A DNA stretch of 20,218 bases from contig JBBRWV010000068.1 in assembly GCA_038248985.1 (NCBI GenBank), positions 1 to 20,218 of the forward strand. The letters are read 5' to 3'. Both the position numbers and the translations under genes were made by a program. The DNA is from JBBRWV01 sp038248985. Its GTDB lineage: Bacteria; Planctomycetota; Phycisphaerae; WQYP01. This document shows positions 6,695 to 15,080 of the stretch, piece after piece. A model generated the notes under the pieces. The model did no database searches. It was not told where the DNA came from and saw nothing but the letters and a program-made list of their open reading frames with translations. The stretch's first letter is position 1; each line of letters begins with the position of its first letter.

Positions 6695-8119
6695 ATCAAT
6701 ACCCCGCCATCCTCCGAGCCCCACGACCCCTACGCCGCATTGCGCATCCCCAACTACCGCCGCTACTTCATCGGCAATGCCTTGGGCATGTTGGGCATGC
6801 AAATGGCCTCCGTCGCCATCGGCTGGGAACTCTACGCACGCACCAACTCTCTCGTCGCCCTCGGCCTCGTCGGCCTCGCCCAAGTCCTTCCCATCATCAC
6901 CCTCGCTCTCCTCACCGGCCACATCATCGACCGCGTCAACCGCAAAGCCCTCATCCTCAGCGTCTCCGTTCTCCTGATCCTCAGCAGTTCCCTCATGGCC
7001 TTCTCCTCCTACCACTCCACCGCCCACGCCCAGTTCACCTGGATCTTACCACTCAACAACGCCCTCGCCAGCATCGCCCATCTCTTCGGCGAAACCAACT
7101 CCCACTTCGACGACCCTCATGTTCCCATCATGTTCGTTCTGCTTCTCATCAACGGCGTCGTCCGCAGTTTCAATCAACCCGCCAAACAATCCCTCATGCC
7201 CATGCTCGTTCCTCCCCGTCACTTCTCCAACGCCGTCACCTGGAACTCCAGCATGTTCGAAGTCACCAACGTCGCCGGCCCCCTCCTCTCCGGCACCGTC
7301 ATGACTTTATTCCTCCTCAACGACAAAGGCTCCCTCTGGACCTACGCCTCGATCTACGCCTTCAACGCCCTTGCCCAATTCATCCAATGGATCAACTTCA
7401 GCACCATCACCCTCACTCACGTCCCCCGCCCCAAACAACCCGTTTCAATCAAGTCTCTCCTCGCGGGAGTTCGCTTTGTCTACAAAGACAAAATCATCCT
7501 CGGCACAATTTCCCTCGACATGTTCGCCGTCCTCCTCGGCGGAGCCACTGCCCTCCTCCCCGCCTTCGCGGAAGATATTCTCCACGTCGGCCCCCTGGGC
7601 CTCGGCATGCTCCGAGCCGCCCCCTCCGTCGGTGCAGTCCTCATGGCCCTTATTCTCGCCCATTCGCCTCCCATGAAACACGCCGGACGAAACATGCTGC
7701 TCGCCGTCGTCGGCTTCGGTGTCGCCACCATCATCTTCGGCCTTTCCACCTATTTTTGGCTTTCGCTCATCGCACTTTTCTTCACCGGCATTTTCGACAA
7801 TATTTCCGTCGTCGTCCGCCACACCCTCGTCCAACTACGTACACCCGATTTCATGCGCGGCCGCGTCAACGCCGTCAATTCCGTCTTCATCTCCTCGTCC
7901 AACGAACTGGGAGCTTTCGAATCCGGCACCACCGCCGCCATCGGAAAATTCTTCCTCGGCGCAGTCCTCGGCCCCATGGTCGCCGTCGCCGCCGGCGGGG
8001 TTGGGACCATACTCGTGGTCGGAGGAATCGCAACGATCTGGCCCCAACTTCTTCGCGTAGGTAAGCTATCCGCCCTTGACGAAACGGTCATTGAAGAAGA
8101 AGAGAAATCCGAAATTTAA
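6683..8119 (+). CDS. MFS transporter (EntS/Tet-like exporter group)
   Basis: This 478-residue integral membrane protein has the hydrophobic pattern of a major facilitator superfamily carrier with about 12 helices. The loop between helices 2 and 3 has motif A-like GHIIDRVNRK. Other MFS-like segments are NQPAKQSLMPMLVP, typical of the EntS/DUF894 exporter group, and RTPDFMRGRVNAVN, the matching loop in the second half. The C-terminus ends in an acidic tail (EEEEKSEI). The frame is open upstream to a TTG at 6602, but the MOSC coding region covers that stretch, and ATG 6683 begins the homologous region. No Shine-Dalgarno is visible. The nucleoside hydrolase gene starts 33 bases downstream on the same strand and may be co-transcribed. 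Substrate unknown. Confidence 0.87.
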   Translation: MNLQINTPPSSEPHDPYAALRIPNYRRYFIGNALGMLGMQMASVAIGWELYARTNSLVALGLVGLAQVLPIITLALLTGHIIDRVNRKALILSVSVLLILSSSLMAFSSYHSTAHAQFTWILPLNNALASIAHLFGETNSHFDDPHVPIMFVLLLINGVVRSFNQPAKQSLMPMLVPPRHFSNAVTWNSSMFEVTNVAGPLLSGTVMTLFLLNDKGSLWTYASIYAFNALAQFIQWINFSTITLTHVPRPKQPVSIKSLLAGVRFVYKDKIILGTISLDMFAVLLGGATALLPAFAEDILHVGPLGLGMLRAAPSVGAVLMALILAHSPPMKHAGRNMLLAVVGFGVATIIFGLSTYFWLSLIALFFTGIFDNISVVVRHTLVQLRTPDFMRGRVNAVNSVFISSSNELGAFESGTTAAIGKFFLGAVLGPMVAVAAGGVGTILVVGGIATIWPQLLRVGKLSALDETVIEEEEKSEI

Positions 8120-8152
8120 ACCTCCTTTGTCTTACTGAAAAGGGCGAATAAT

Positions 8153-9076
8153 ATGTCCGAGCGCATCCCCATACTCCTCGATACCGACATTGGTTCCGAC
8201 ATCGATGACGCCGTTGCCCTCGCCTACCTCCTTCGACAACCACGCTGCGAACTCGTCGGCATCACCACCGTCTCCGGCATCGTCGCCCAACGCGCCGCCT
8301 GCGCTCAGGCGATCTGCGCCCGCGCCGACCGCGCCGACATCCCCATTCACACCGGCATCTCCGACGTTCTTCTCCTGGGGAAAGGCCAGCCAAACGTCCC
8401 CCAATACGCCGCCATCAAAGACAATCCTCATCGCCTCGACTGGCCCAAAAATTCCGCCATCCCTTTCCTTCGCAAAACCATCCGCTCACGCCCCGGCGAG
8501 ATCACCCTCCTCAGCATCGGCCCCCTTGCCAACATCGCCACGCTCTTCGCACTCGATCCGGAAATCCCCAGCCTGCTGAAAGGCTTCGTCTCGATGGCCG
8601 GTGCATTCTTCCCCAAAGGGTCTCCCACGGCTCATACCCCTCCCGAAGTGCGCCCCTCAGATAATCGCGAGTGGAACATCTTTGTCGATCCCATCGCTGC
8701 TGCCATGACCTATCGTGCCCGTCCCCCGTTCCATCTCAGCGTCGGCCTTGATGTTACCCTTCCATGCACGATGCCCGCAGCCCCCGTCCGCGAAAAGTTC
8801 GCTTCGCGTCCGCCGCTCGATGTCGTTCTTTCACTCGCTGAAGTCTGGTTTTCCCACGTCAAGCAAATCGTCTTTCACGATCCCCTTGCGGCCACGCTGA
8901 TCTTTAATCCGGCGATCTGCGGCACCACCGCGGGCACCATAGAAATCCCACTGGACCCCAATCCTGAAACCTGTGGGAAAACCCTCTTTACCCCGTCCCC
9001 CGACGGTCCTCATCAAGTCTGCACGACCGTTAATACCCAGGCCTTCTTCGACGAGTACTTCAGCGTTTTTAAGTAG
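8153..9076 (+). CDS. Inosine-uridine-preferring nucleoside hydrolase family protein
   Basis: This 307-residue enzyme belongs to the nucleoside hydrolase family, which cleaves the N-glycosidic bond of ribonucleosides to release the base and ribose for salvage. The N-terminal calcium-site motif DTDIGSDIDDA is at residues 10-20, the two-residue-longer variant of DTDPGxDDA. VFHDPLAA places the conserved His242-Asp243 pair near the C-terminus, corresponding to the proton donor and calcium ligand. Length is normal for the family. An AAGGG-like sequence lies about 9 bases before ATG 8153. It follows the MFS gene closely; a link between transporter and nucleoside salvage is possible but not shown. 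Substrate preference cannot be read from the sequence. The last eight bases overlap the convergent STAS gene. Confidence 0.88.
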   Translation: MSERIPILLDTDIGSDIDDAVALAYLLRQPRCELVGITTVSGIVAQRAACAQAICARADRADIPIHTGISDVLLLGKGQPNVPQYAAIKDNPHRLDWPKNSAIPFLRKTIRSRPGEITLLSIGPLANIATLFALDPEIPSLLKGFVSMAGAFFPKGSPTAHTPPEVRPSDNREWNIFVDPIAAAMTYRARPPFHLSVGLDVTLPCTMPAAPVREKFASRPPLDVVLSLAEVWFSHVKQIVFHDPLAATLIFNPAICGTTAGTIEIPLDPNPETCGKTLFTPSPDGPHQVCTTVNTQAFFDEYFSVFK

Positions 9077-9419
9077 CTTCCCCACGTGTCCCCAAGGCAT
9101 CGTCAACGCTGGCGCAGAGCTCAAATAAAGTATCCAGCCGCGCATACTGAAGGACTTCTTGAATCCGGGGCTGCGCACCGGCAAATTTGACCTTGCCACC
9201 TTGACTATTGATAGCTCGATGCAATTTCACCAAGGCCCCCATGGTCAGTGAAGACATATAGCTCAGACCGGAAACATCCACGACCAAAAGCGCTGGCCGC
9301 TCCGCCTTCAGGTGAAGTGCGGCCTCCTCCAAGGTCTCGATCGAAAGCCGCGCTTCCCCCGCAAGCTTCAACACCGGGGTGCCACGGTGGTTGGATATTG
9401 ATACTTCAAACGTTGACAT
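9069..9419 (-). CDS. STAS-domain protein, anti-sigma-factor antagonist-like
   Basis: This 116-residue protein is a single STAS domain, as in SpoIIAA/RsbV-type anti-anti-sigma factors. These are controlled by phosphorylation of a serine and release sigma factors or other partners from a switch kinase. The core VVDVSGLSYMSSLTMGALV covers residues 46-64; Ser56 and Ser57 are at the expected phosphorylation position. No RsbW-like kinase, phosphatase or sigma factor is visible nearby. It lies 28 bases after the FKBP-type isomerase gene on the same strand and probably shares its transcript. The Shine-Dalgarno is weak. Its 3' end overlaps the convergent nucleoside hydrolase gene by eight bases. Confidence 0.85.
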   Translation of the reverse strand: MSTFEVSISNHRGTPVLKLAGEARLSIETLEEAALHLKAERPALLVVDVSGLSYMSSLTMGALVKLHRAINSQGGKVKFAGAQPRIQEVLQYARLDTLFELCASVDDALGTRGEAT

Positions 9420-9447
9420 GATAATCTTCGCTCACTTGCAAAAAAGA

Positions 9448-10203
9448 CTAGCGCGCACCCTGCGTGGCCGCCGTTGGTTCTTCAGGCGGCACCATCGGCC
9501 CTTCTGTGGGCGACGACGGAAACGTGGATGGAGCTGTTTCCGCTGGTGGAAATTCCACAGCTTTCCCCGTGACCTCCACCAGTTCCATCTCAAAAATCAG
9601 ATCCTGATTGGGTCCAATCCGATCTTGTGCGCCAGATTTCCCATAGGCCAATTCTGACGGAATCCACACGCGCATCTTCTGTCGGGGTTTCATCGTCGTA
9701 ACAATCTGATTCCAACCGGCAATCACGCCGCCTGGTCCAATTTTTCCCACCACAAATGGAAGCCCGGCTTCAGTCAGATTTCGGTCAAATTCCTTCCCAT
9801 TCGGCAACGTCCCCACGTATCTCACGCGCACGGATTGCCCAACCCGCGCGTTGCTTTCCCCGGCTTTCGCAGGTCGCAAAACTTGGTATGCCAACCCATT
9901 TGAATACCGCTCCCAAATCTGTCCATCGGACATTTTTTCCGCGACTGCAACCCCGAGTGGTGCGATAGGCTGAACGTCTGAGGGTATATTCGGCGCAAGG
10001 TTCTTCGCCGCGGTTGCCGCCCGGACCGCCTGAGACCCTGGACCGGTTGCTTCGACAGGGCGTGATGCGACACGTGGTGTGCCGTCGGAACCCTCCTCTT
10101 CGTCCGATCCGCATCCCAACCAACCCAGCGTCACGAAAAAACCTGCCAGGAGCACGATTGCGCCCGTCGACATACGCCCTAAAGGGTGCCGTTTCTTCTT
10201 CAT
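9448..10203 (-). CDS. FKBP-type peptidyl-prolyl cis-trans isomerase, membrane-anchored
   Basis: This 251-residue protein should catalyse proline isomerisation during folding of exported proteins. A basic N-terminus and hydrophobic segment (residues 12-30) end in GWLGC with Cys31. This could be a lipoprotein signal, though Trp at -3 is not a standard lipobox residue. A low-complexity linker leads to the FKBP domain at about 103-212, with FD (139-140), VIAGW (160-164) and AYG (187-189), all typical of the active pocket. A Pro/Thr-rich tail of about 35 residues follows. GAGG nine bases before ATG 10203 supports the start. It lies 73 bases after the glycosyltransferase gene and 28 bases before the STAS gene, so all three may form an operon. 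Confidence 0.9.
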   Translation of the reverse strand: MKKKRHPLGRMSTGAIVLLAGFFVTLGWLGCGSDEEEGSDGTPRVASRPVEATGPGSQAVRAATAAKNLAPNIPSDVQPIAPLGVAVAEKMSDGQIWERYSNGLAYQVLRPAKAGESNARVGQSVRVRYVGTLPNGKEFDRNLTEAGLPFVVGKIGPGGVIAGWNQIVTTMKPRQKMRVWIPSELAYGKSGAQDRIGPNQDLIFEMELVEVTGKAVEFPPAETAPSTFPSSPTEGPMVPPEEPTAATQGAR

Positions 10204-10250
10204 CTATACATGCCTCACGTTCGACGTTCTAATCTATCAATAACGGTTTC

Positions 10251-10275
10251 ATTAGCATAATTCCATCCCGCTAAT
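10251..10275. repeat. Small inverted repeat between the glycosyltransferase and FKBP genes
   Basis: ATTAGC (10251-10256) and GCTAAT (10270-10275) form a six-base dyad with a 13-base centre just 3' of the glycosyltransferase stop. There is no T-tract on the minus strand, so termination is doubtful. Confidence 0.3.
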
Positions 10276-10276
10276 T

Positions 10277-12181
10277 TTATCTCACCTGAAATAGGAGCAC
10301 GCGATCAGGATTTGCTTCATTGCCCACGCCGAAGAAAACTTTTTTTGCCATTAGCGAAGGGGTCCGACGTCGCAGATTTTCTTCCAACCGGCTCGCACCC
10401 TCCTCCCGGGTGACAAACCAAATTCTTTCCTCCGGTCCAATTGCTACGGCAACTTCTGGCGTATAGCTCCATTTGTCCGCTTTCAACAAGAACCGCGTCC
10501 CCGTTGCATCTGCCTGACGCAAAATACCGTGTTCTTCCGCGCCAGTCACGTAATACAATTTTACATTCCGTTCGCTTCGCAGATAGGCCCACATTGCATC
10601 CGAAGGCGTACCCCACCCGTCATCCGTAATTACCACCACGGGGCCCTTGCTGACCTCTTCTTTTAGGAAGTTCACCGCGCGCATCGCAGCCTTTCCCGCA
10701 GGCCATCCCGTCACATATTGATATCGGTCCCTCGCGGTGAGTGTTTGCTGGGTCCAATTGTTCTGCTGCCGACCAAGCTCTTGAATCGGCATAATCAACA
10801 CGCCGCCAAAAAAAGCCGCTACAACTGTCCATGCTATCCCCAGCGGCCAACGCAGTGTGAACGCCACCTCAACTAGCTCTACAAGTAGATACGCGCCGCT
10901 TACCAGCAGCGGGATTGCCCCGGCCAGCGTATATCGGGAATAGATGACATTGCCCAACGCCACCACCGGACCAAGCATTACGGCTATCCACACCAGCAAG
11001 AATATCAGTACCGCCCATTCACGACGAACAGCCATCCAAATCAAGCCGACCATGCCCAACAGGTATATCCCCGGAGTCAAATAGAACCAGAACCATCCGC
11101 TGACGGGCACGGGTGGGGGGGTATCTTGTGATGTAGATTTCGAATCCCCTGGTTGCGTTGTAAGCCCGGTGTCCGCTCCAGTCGATTTATTTCGGTCCTG
11201 GTCCCACGAATGTAAAAACGTCAGCTTCGCATTCCGCGTTGCAATTGCCATCTTGCTTTCCCCCTCGGTGAACTGGCTCTGGTAAAGAACCCGCCGTTTC
11301 AATTCCATCCCGATTCCTCTCGCTTCTTCCGCCGAAGTGTCTATGCGTGCTGTCAGGTAAGGAAGCCAGATCGCCGCTGCAATTGCCATTGCGATCATCA
11401 GTGACCATCCACGCAGCATACGTCTTTCAAATGCGAAATTGCCTTGTCCGCTCCACATTCCATTGATGACCATCGCCGTTATCGGCAGCCCCCAAAGCAC
11501 ATAGCTTAAACCTTGGCGGGTCATCATTGCCAAGCCGATTACGATGCCCAAGCCCAGCGTCATCAGCTTTGTGTCCTGCCCTGCCGCCACCTGTCGGCCC
11601 CACCTTAAACTAAGCCCCACCGCGCCCAGCATTTCCATCACAAACATGGCGTCTGCCGTGGCCAGGCGTTGATAGAACGCCAGGAAGGGGCAGAAAATCA
11701 TCAGTACCCCGAAGACCAGCCCCAAACTTCTTCCGGTGATTGGAGGCCGTACGGAAGTAAATAAGGAATGTTCTGATTTTTTACTTACTTGTTTTCTCTT
11801 TCGCCAAAGCCGAGCGAGTTCCCCGCACACGCCCATCCCTAAGGGTATGCTCACCAAACCTACTCCCACACTCAGCAGCCGCGCCCCCCACAGGGGATCG
11901 GGGGTCAACTCTATCACCAACGACAACAACCAAAAATGCAGCGGTGGTTTAGGGTCTGCCAGCGATGCCCACCAGTTACCCTCCCGAGCCAACTGTGCCC
12001 AGCGCAGGTAGATTGCTTCATCGCCAAATATCGGCATCGCCATGATCGCTGGCAAACGCACGATCAAGTAGAGCAACATTAATGCAGTCGTCAATAATGC
12101 CACCGGTGACAATAGCCATGCGTGACGCTTTCCACGTTTTTCAGCAACCTTCGCCGACAAATTGTCCTGTGCATCCGTCAT
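10277..12181 (-). CDS. ArnT/PMT-like polytopic membrane glycosyltransferase (GT-C fold)
   Basis: This 634-residue protein has many hydrophobic segments and resembles the ArnT/PMT group (GT83/GT39). These enzymes transfer a sugar from a polyprenyl-phosphate donor to lipid or protein outside the cytoplasmic membrane. The first helix (about 24-45) is followed by the extracytoplasmic motif MPIFGDEAIYLRW with Asp54-Glu55, the conserved acidic pair of this fold. DPKPPLHFWLL (76-86) matches the next conserved loop. After the last helix (about residue 460) comes a soluble C-terminal domain of some 170 residues. ATG 12181 has no evident Shine-Dalgarno. It is the first gene of a likely minus-strand run with the FKBP and STAS genes. 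The donor may be made by the family 2 glycosyltransferase at 15081-15866, which is inference only. Acceptor and sugar are unknown. Confidence 0.85.
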   Translation of the reverse strand: MTDAQDNLSAKVAEKRGKRHAWLLSPVALLTTALMLLYLIVRLPAIMAMPIFGDEAIYLRWAQLAREGNWWASLADPKPPLHFWLLSLVIELTPDPLWGARLLSVGVGLVSIPLGMGVCGELARLWRKRKQVSKKSEHSLFTSVRPPITGRSLGLVFGVLMIFCPFLAFYQRLATADAMFVMEMLGAVGLSLRWGRQVAAGQDTKLMTLGLGIVIGLAMMTRQGLSYVLWGLPITAMVINGMWSGQGNFAFERRMLRGWSLMIAMAIAAAIWLPYLTARIDTSAEEARGIGMELKRRVLYQSQFTEGESKMAIATRNAKLTFLHSWDQDRNKSTGADTGLTTQPGDSKSTSQDTPPPVPVSGWFWFYLTPGIYLLGMVGLIWMAVRREWAVLIFLLVWIAVMLGPVVALGNVIYSRYTLAGAIPLLVSGAYLLVELVEVAFTLRWPLGIAWTVVAAFFGGVLIMPIQELGRQQNNWTQQTLTARDRYQYVTGWPAGKAAMRAVNFLKEEVSKGPVVVITDDGWGTPSDAMWAYLRSERNVKLYYVTGAEEHGILRQADATGTRFLLKADKWSYTPEVAVAIGPEERIWFVTREEGASRLEENLRRRTPSLMAKKVFFGVGNEANPDRVLLFQVR

Positions 12182-12302
12182 AGTTGTTCATGATAGACCG
12201 AGCCATAAATATTTCCCAACTTCTCGTGTAACTCGTTATCGGTCCCTGTGCATCCGATCCAAAGTCCCATCACACACAAAATCACCATTCAAATTTGCCA
12301 GA

Positions 12303-12321
12303 AGTCCATCTGAATTGGACT
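12303..12321. promoter_or_regulatory. Small dyad upstream of the calpain gene
   Basis: AGTCCA (12303-12308) and TGGACT (12316-12321) form a six-base inverted repeat with a 7-base centre about 50 bp before the calpain ATG. A TATCTT hexamer lies just downstream. It may be part of the promoter or an operator; support is slight. Confidence 0.2.
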
Positions 12322-12352
12322 CTTCTCCTGACAGTATCTTCCCCACCCATGC

Positions 12353-12357
12353 AGGAG
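12353..12357 (+). promoter_or_regulatory. Ribosome binding site deciding the calpain start
   Basis: AGGAG lies nine bases upstream of ATG 12367. It favours this start over the in-frame ATG at 12349 and the TTG at 12295. Confidence 0.6.
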
Positions 12358-12366
12358 TGCCAGTAC

Positions 12367-13965
12367 ATGGCTGAACGATCCACGGCCACTTTGTCCGTTG
12401 AAGCCCTCGAGTCCCGACTCAATCTTTCGACGGTTGCCACCCTCATCCCTGATTCGCCTGTTGCCGCGACGACCATTCAAGATGTCGGTACGATCGACGG
12501 CACGAGGCGCTATCGCTTTGAAGCATGGCAAGACGCCTCCACTTCTGCGATGACCATCAGTACCGTCACCGTAAATAATGACATCGCCTCCGCTCAGCAA
12601 TTTTTCGATCGCTTTCGGGATCGGTACAAGCCAACACCCACACCTACGCCAACTCCCACGCCACCCCCGACTCCGACTCCGACTCCGACACCTACGCCCA
12701 CACCGGCACCAACACCCACGCCGACGCCCACACCCAGCGGCAACACCACGCCCGTCACCATCGTGGCGCGTACGGTCAATAATTTCACCCAATTGGCCAT
12801 AACCGGCACAACAGGCAATGACTCCATACTCGTTTCCCAATCAGGCAGCACACTTACCATCGTCCACAACGGAAATACCTCCAGATTCACGGGTACTTAC
12901 GGAGAACTCGCCATCTGGGGAGGCGATGGCAACGACTCAGTTACGGTCAATAGCTCCGTCAATATCCGCACCCTGCTGTACGGCGGCAACGGCAACGACA
13001 CTCTTGCCGCCCTGGGCTCTGCAAAATCGTTCGTCACGTCCATTGGCGGCGGCACTGATACCCTCGTTGGAAATGGCGTGAGTACCTCCTTCTGGGCGGA
13101 TACGACTGACACCGTCAACGCTTCCGCCAGCGAAATTGCCAATGGCGGCGTCCACAAGGTTTCCAGTTTCTACCAGCCGTGGACCTCTGATTCCACTTCT
13201 GCTAACTACATCAGTTTGAATCTGAATGGACCGAACCTGAAAGATCCCACCGATGCGGGACTGACCCTTAATCTGGCCAGCCGTTCGCTCTGGGGCATCA
13301 GTCCCACCATTACCGATGTCAATCAGGGCCAGGTGGGCGACTGCTATTTTCTCGCCACCATCCAATCTCTGGCCAATGAGTCCAGTGCCAAACTCCAGGA
13401 AGTCGCGGTGGATCTTGGCGATGGCACCTACGCGGTGCAGTTCAAACGCAATGGTGTTTCTCAATATGTCCGCGTTGATGCCGATTTCAGCAAGACCACA
13501 TGGGGCAGCCTCTTGTATGCCAAACCCAAGGCGAATGGCTCCATATGGGCACCCATCATGGAAAAAGCCTACGCCTATTTCCGGACGGGTGCTAATACGT
13601 ACGCGTCACTGGGCTGGGGGTGGATGGGATCGGTCCTTACTGATTTTGGCATGGCGAATAAATCAATGTCTCTCGCGAATGGAACCACTCTATACTCCAC
13701 GGTGACTTCATCCCTGGACGCAGGCAAGGCCGTTATGATTGGCACAAAGAGTTCCGTCGTCGCTGGCGCACCGGTTGTCGCCAGCCACGCGTATTCGCTC
13801 GTAGACGCCATGAAGGATGTTTCCGGTACCATGTGGTTTACCGTTCGCAATCCTTGGGGCTATGACGGGACGTCCGTCAAAGACGGCAACTCCAGCGATG
13901 GACTTATCAAACTCACGCTCGCGCAACTCCAAGCCAACTTCAGTTCGGGCACCATCGCGCTGTGA
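12367..13965 (+). CDS. Calpain-family (C2) cysteine protease with LESR signal and RTX-like repeats
   Basis: This 532-residue modular protein is probably exported. Residues 11-21 contain VEALESRLNLS, a variant of the LEPR-XLL motif found near the N-terminus of planctomycete surface proteins. A short domain is followed by a Pro-Thr linker (89-123). Then comes a beta-rich region with two RTX-like calcium-binding motifs, GGDGNDSV and GGNGNDTL. The C-terminal calpain domain has a complete catalytic triad: Cys326 in QVGDCYFLA, His474 in ASHAYSLV and Asn495 in VRNPWGYDG. These match the Cys, His and Asn of C2 peptidases, so activity is expected, possibly calcium-dependent. AGGAG upstream of ATG 12367 decides the start. 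The gene stands alone and converges with the UDP-glucuronate decarboxylase gene. Substrate unknown. Confidence 0.88.
   Translation: MAERSTATLSVEALESRLNLSTVATLIPDSPVAATTIQDVGTIDGTRRYRFEAWQDASTSAMTISTVTVNNDIASAQQFFDRFRDRYKPTPTPTPTPTPPPTPTPTPTPTPTPAPTPTPTPTPSGNTTPVTIVARTVNNFTQLAITGTTGNDSILVSQSGSTLTIVHNGNTSRFTGTYGELAIWGGDGNDSVTVNSSVNIRTLLYGGNGNDTLAALGSAKSFVTSIGGGTDTLVGNGVSTSFWADTTDTVNASASEIANGGVHKVSSFYQPWTSDSTSANYISLNLNGPNLKDPTDAGLTLNLASRSLWGISPTITDVNQGQVGDCYFLATIQSLANESSAKLQEVAVDLGDGTYAVQFKRNGVSQYVRVDADFSKTTWGSLLYAKPKANGSIWAPIMEKAYAYFRTGANTYASLGWGWMGSVLTDFGMANKSMSLANGTTLYSTVTSSLDAGKAVMIGTKSSVVAGAPVVASHAYSLVDAMKDVSGTMWFTVRNPWGYDGTSVKDGNSSDGLIKLTLAQLQANFSSGTIAL
12631..12735 (+). repeat. Pro-Thr coding repeat (linker)
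   Basis: Thirty-five codons alternate proline and threonine with few exceptions (one PPP, one Ala). Synonymous codons vary (CCA, CCT, CCC, CCG with ACA, ACC, ACG, ACT), so the tract is not a recent simple expansion. It encodes a rigid extended linker between the N-terminal part and the RTX-like region. Confidence 0.85.
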
Positions 13966-13998
13966 CGGCGTCCCACTGACTGCAACCCTGCGAAAGAA

Positions 13999-14033
13999 AA
14001 CGAGCGGCCACCTGGAGTGAGTGGCCGCTCGTT
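13999..14033. terminator. Bidirectional hairpin terminator
   Basis: A 13-base perfect inverted repeat (AACGAGCGGCCAC at 13999-14011, its complement at 14021-14033) with a 9-base loop lies between the convergent calpain and UDP-glucuronate decarboxylase genes. On the minus strand it is followed by TTTTCTTT, a good U-tract for intrinsic termination. On the + strand it is followed by CTGTTCTG, which is weaker. Confidence 0.75.
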
Positions 14034-14062
14034 CTGTTCTGTCCGGATATATTCCACATGGT

Positions 14063-15016
14063 TCAACGTAACAGACCCAATTTCTTCCGATAAAAACCAA
14101 CCGTTCGCCGTAATCCTTCACGCCGCGAAACCGTCGGCTCCCAGTTCAGCAGTTTTTTTGCGAGCGTTATGTCCGGGCACCGTTGTTTGGGATCATCCGG
14201 TGGCAGGGGGGTATGTACAATCTCGCTCTTGCTCCCGCACAATTCGCGGATCTCAATTGCCAACTCGAGCATCGTAACTTCATCCGGATTCCCCACGTTC
14301 ACCGGCAAATAGTAGTCGGATTCCATCAGTGCCATAAATCCGCGGATTTCATCGTCTACGTAACACAATGAACGCGTTTGAGATCCATCCCCTTGCACCG
14401 TCAAGGGCTCTCCCCGCAATGCCTGTGTGATGAATGCCACTACCACGCGTCCGTCATTTTGTTGCAAACGGGGCCCGTAGGTGTTGAATATTCGCACAAT
14501 TCGCGTATCGACTCCGCGTTCCCGATGGTAGGCCATGGTGCAGGCTTCAAGAAATCGCTTGGCCTCATCATACATGGAGCGCATGCCAATGGAATTTACG
14601 TGCCCCCAGTATGTTTCTTTTTGTGGATGCTCCAGAGGGTCCCCATAACATTCACTTGTGCTCGCCACAAAAATGCGAGCCTTGGTCCGCTCTGCCAATT
14701 CCAGCAGCGCCCAAGTTCCCAAAGAGTTTACCTTCAGCGTCATTACCTGATGTTTGACATATCCCACCGGGCTCGCCGGCGATGCCAAATGCCAAATTCG
14801 ATCAAAAGTTCCTTCCGCCACTGGCGGCGGCAACCCTTCAGCCAGATCGTGCTCAATCAACTTGTAACGGATATTTCCCGCGAGATGCGCCACATTATCT
14901 CGATCGCTGGAAACAAAATTGTCCAAGCCGACCACTTCATGTCCCTGTTTCAACAATGCATCCGTCAAGTGGGAACCCAGAAAACCACCCCCACCCGATA
15001 TCAAATGACGTGCCAT
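14063..15016 (-). CDS. UDP-glucuronate decarboxylase (UDP-xylose synthase), SDR family
   Basis: This 317-residue cytosolic enzyme converts UDP-glucuronate to UDP-xylose and CO2 with bound NAD. The N-terminal dinucleotide motif GGGGFLG is at residues 8-14. STSECYGDP (119-127) holds the Thr/Ser/Glu active-site group. Tyr149 and Lys153 form the YxxxK catalytic pair in MYDEAKR. The segment YWGHVNSIGMRSMYDEAKR closely follows the pattern of UDP-xylose synthases rather than 4-epimerases, and RIFNTYGPR is also typical. Length is normal for the short bacterial form. It lies 64 bases after the family 2 glycosyltransferase gene on the same strand, so the two are likely co-transcribed and jointly support surface polysaccharide or glycolipid synthesis. 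A strong hairpin follows the stop. A related NAD-dependent sugar epimerase is less likely. Confidence 0.88.
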   Translation of the reverse strand: MARHLISGGGGFLGSHLTDALLKQGHEVVGLDNFVSSDRDNVAHLAGNIRYKLIEHDLAEGLPPPVAEGTFDRIWHLASPASPVGYVKHQVMTLKVNSLGTWALLELAERTKARIFVASTSECYGDPLEHPQKETYWGHVNSIGMRSMYDEAKRFLEACTMAYHRERGVDTRIVRIFNTYGPRLQQNDGRVVVAFITQALRGEPLTVQGDGSQTRSLCYVDDEIRGFMALMESDYYLPVNVGNPDEVTMLELAIEIRELCGSKSEIVHTPLPPDDPKQRCPDITLAKKLLNWEPTVSRREGLRRTVGFYRKKLGLLR

Positions 15017-15080
15017 AATCAGTCCTTAATTGCCGAAATACTCCCCTTGTATCGTCAATTCCTCTACGGAACCGTAATTC

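Noticed and set aside
4150..8064. A 1304-codon open frame on the + strand with a good Shine-Dalgarno (GAGAGGA) before ATG 4150
   Set aside because: It runs out of phase through the MoxR-like and MFS genes and antisense to the MOSC gene; its translation is low-complexity Ser/Pro/Arg. The lack of stops follows from C-richness.
12880..13010. Possible long RTX repeat array in the calpain protein
   Set aside because: Only two GGxGND-type motifs are clear, so it is described as RTX-like rather than a full array.
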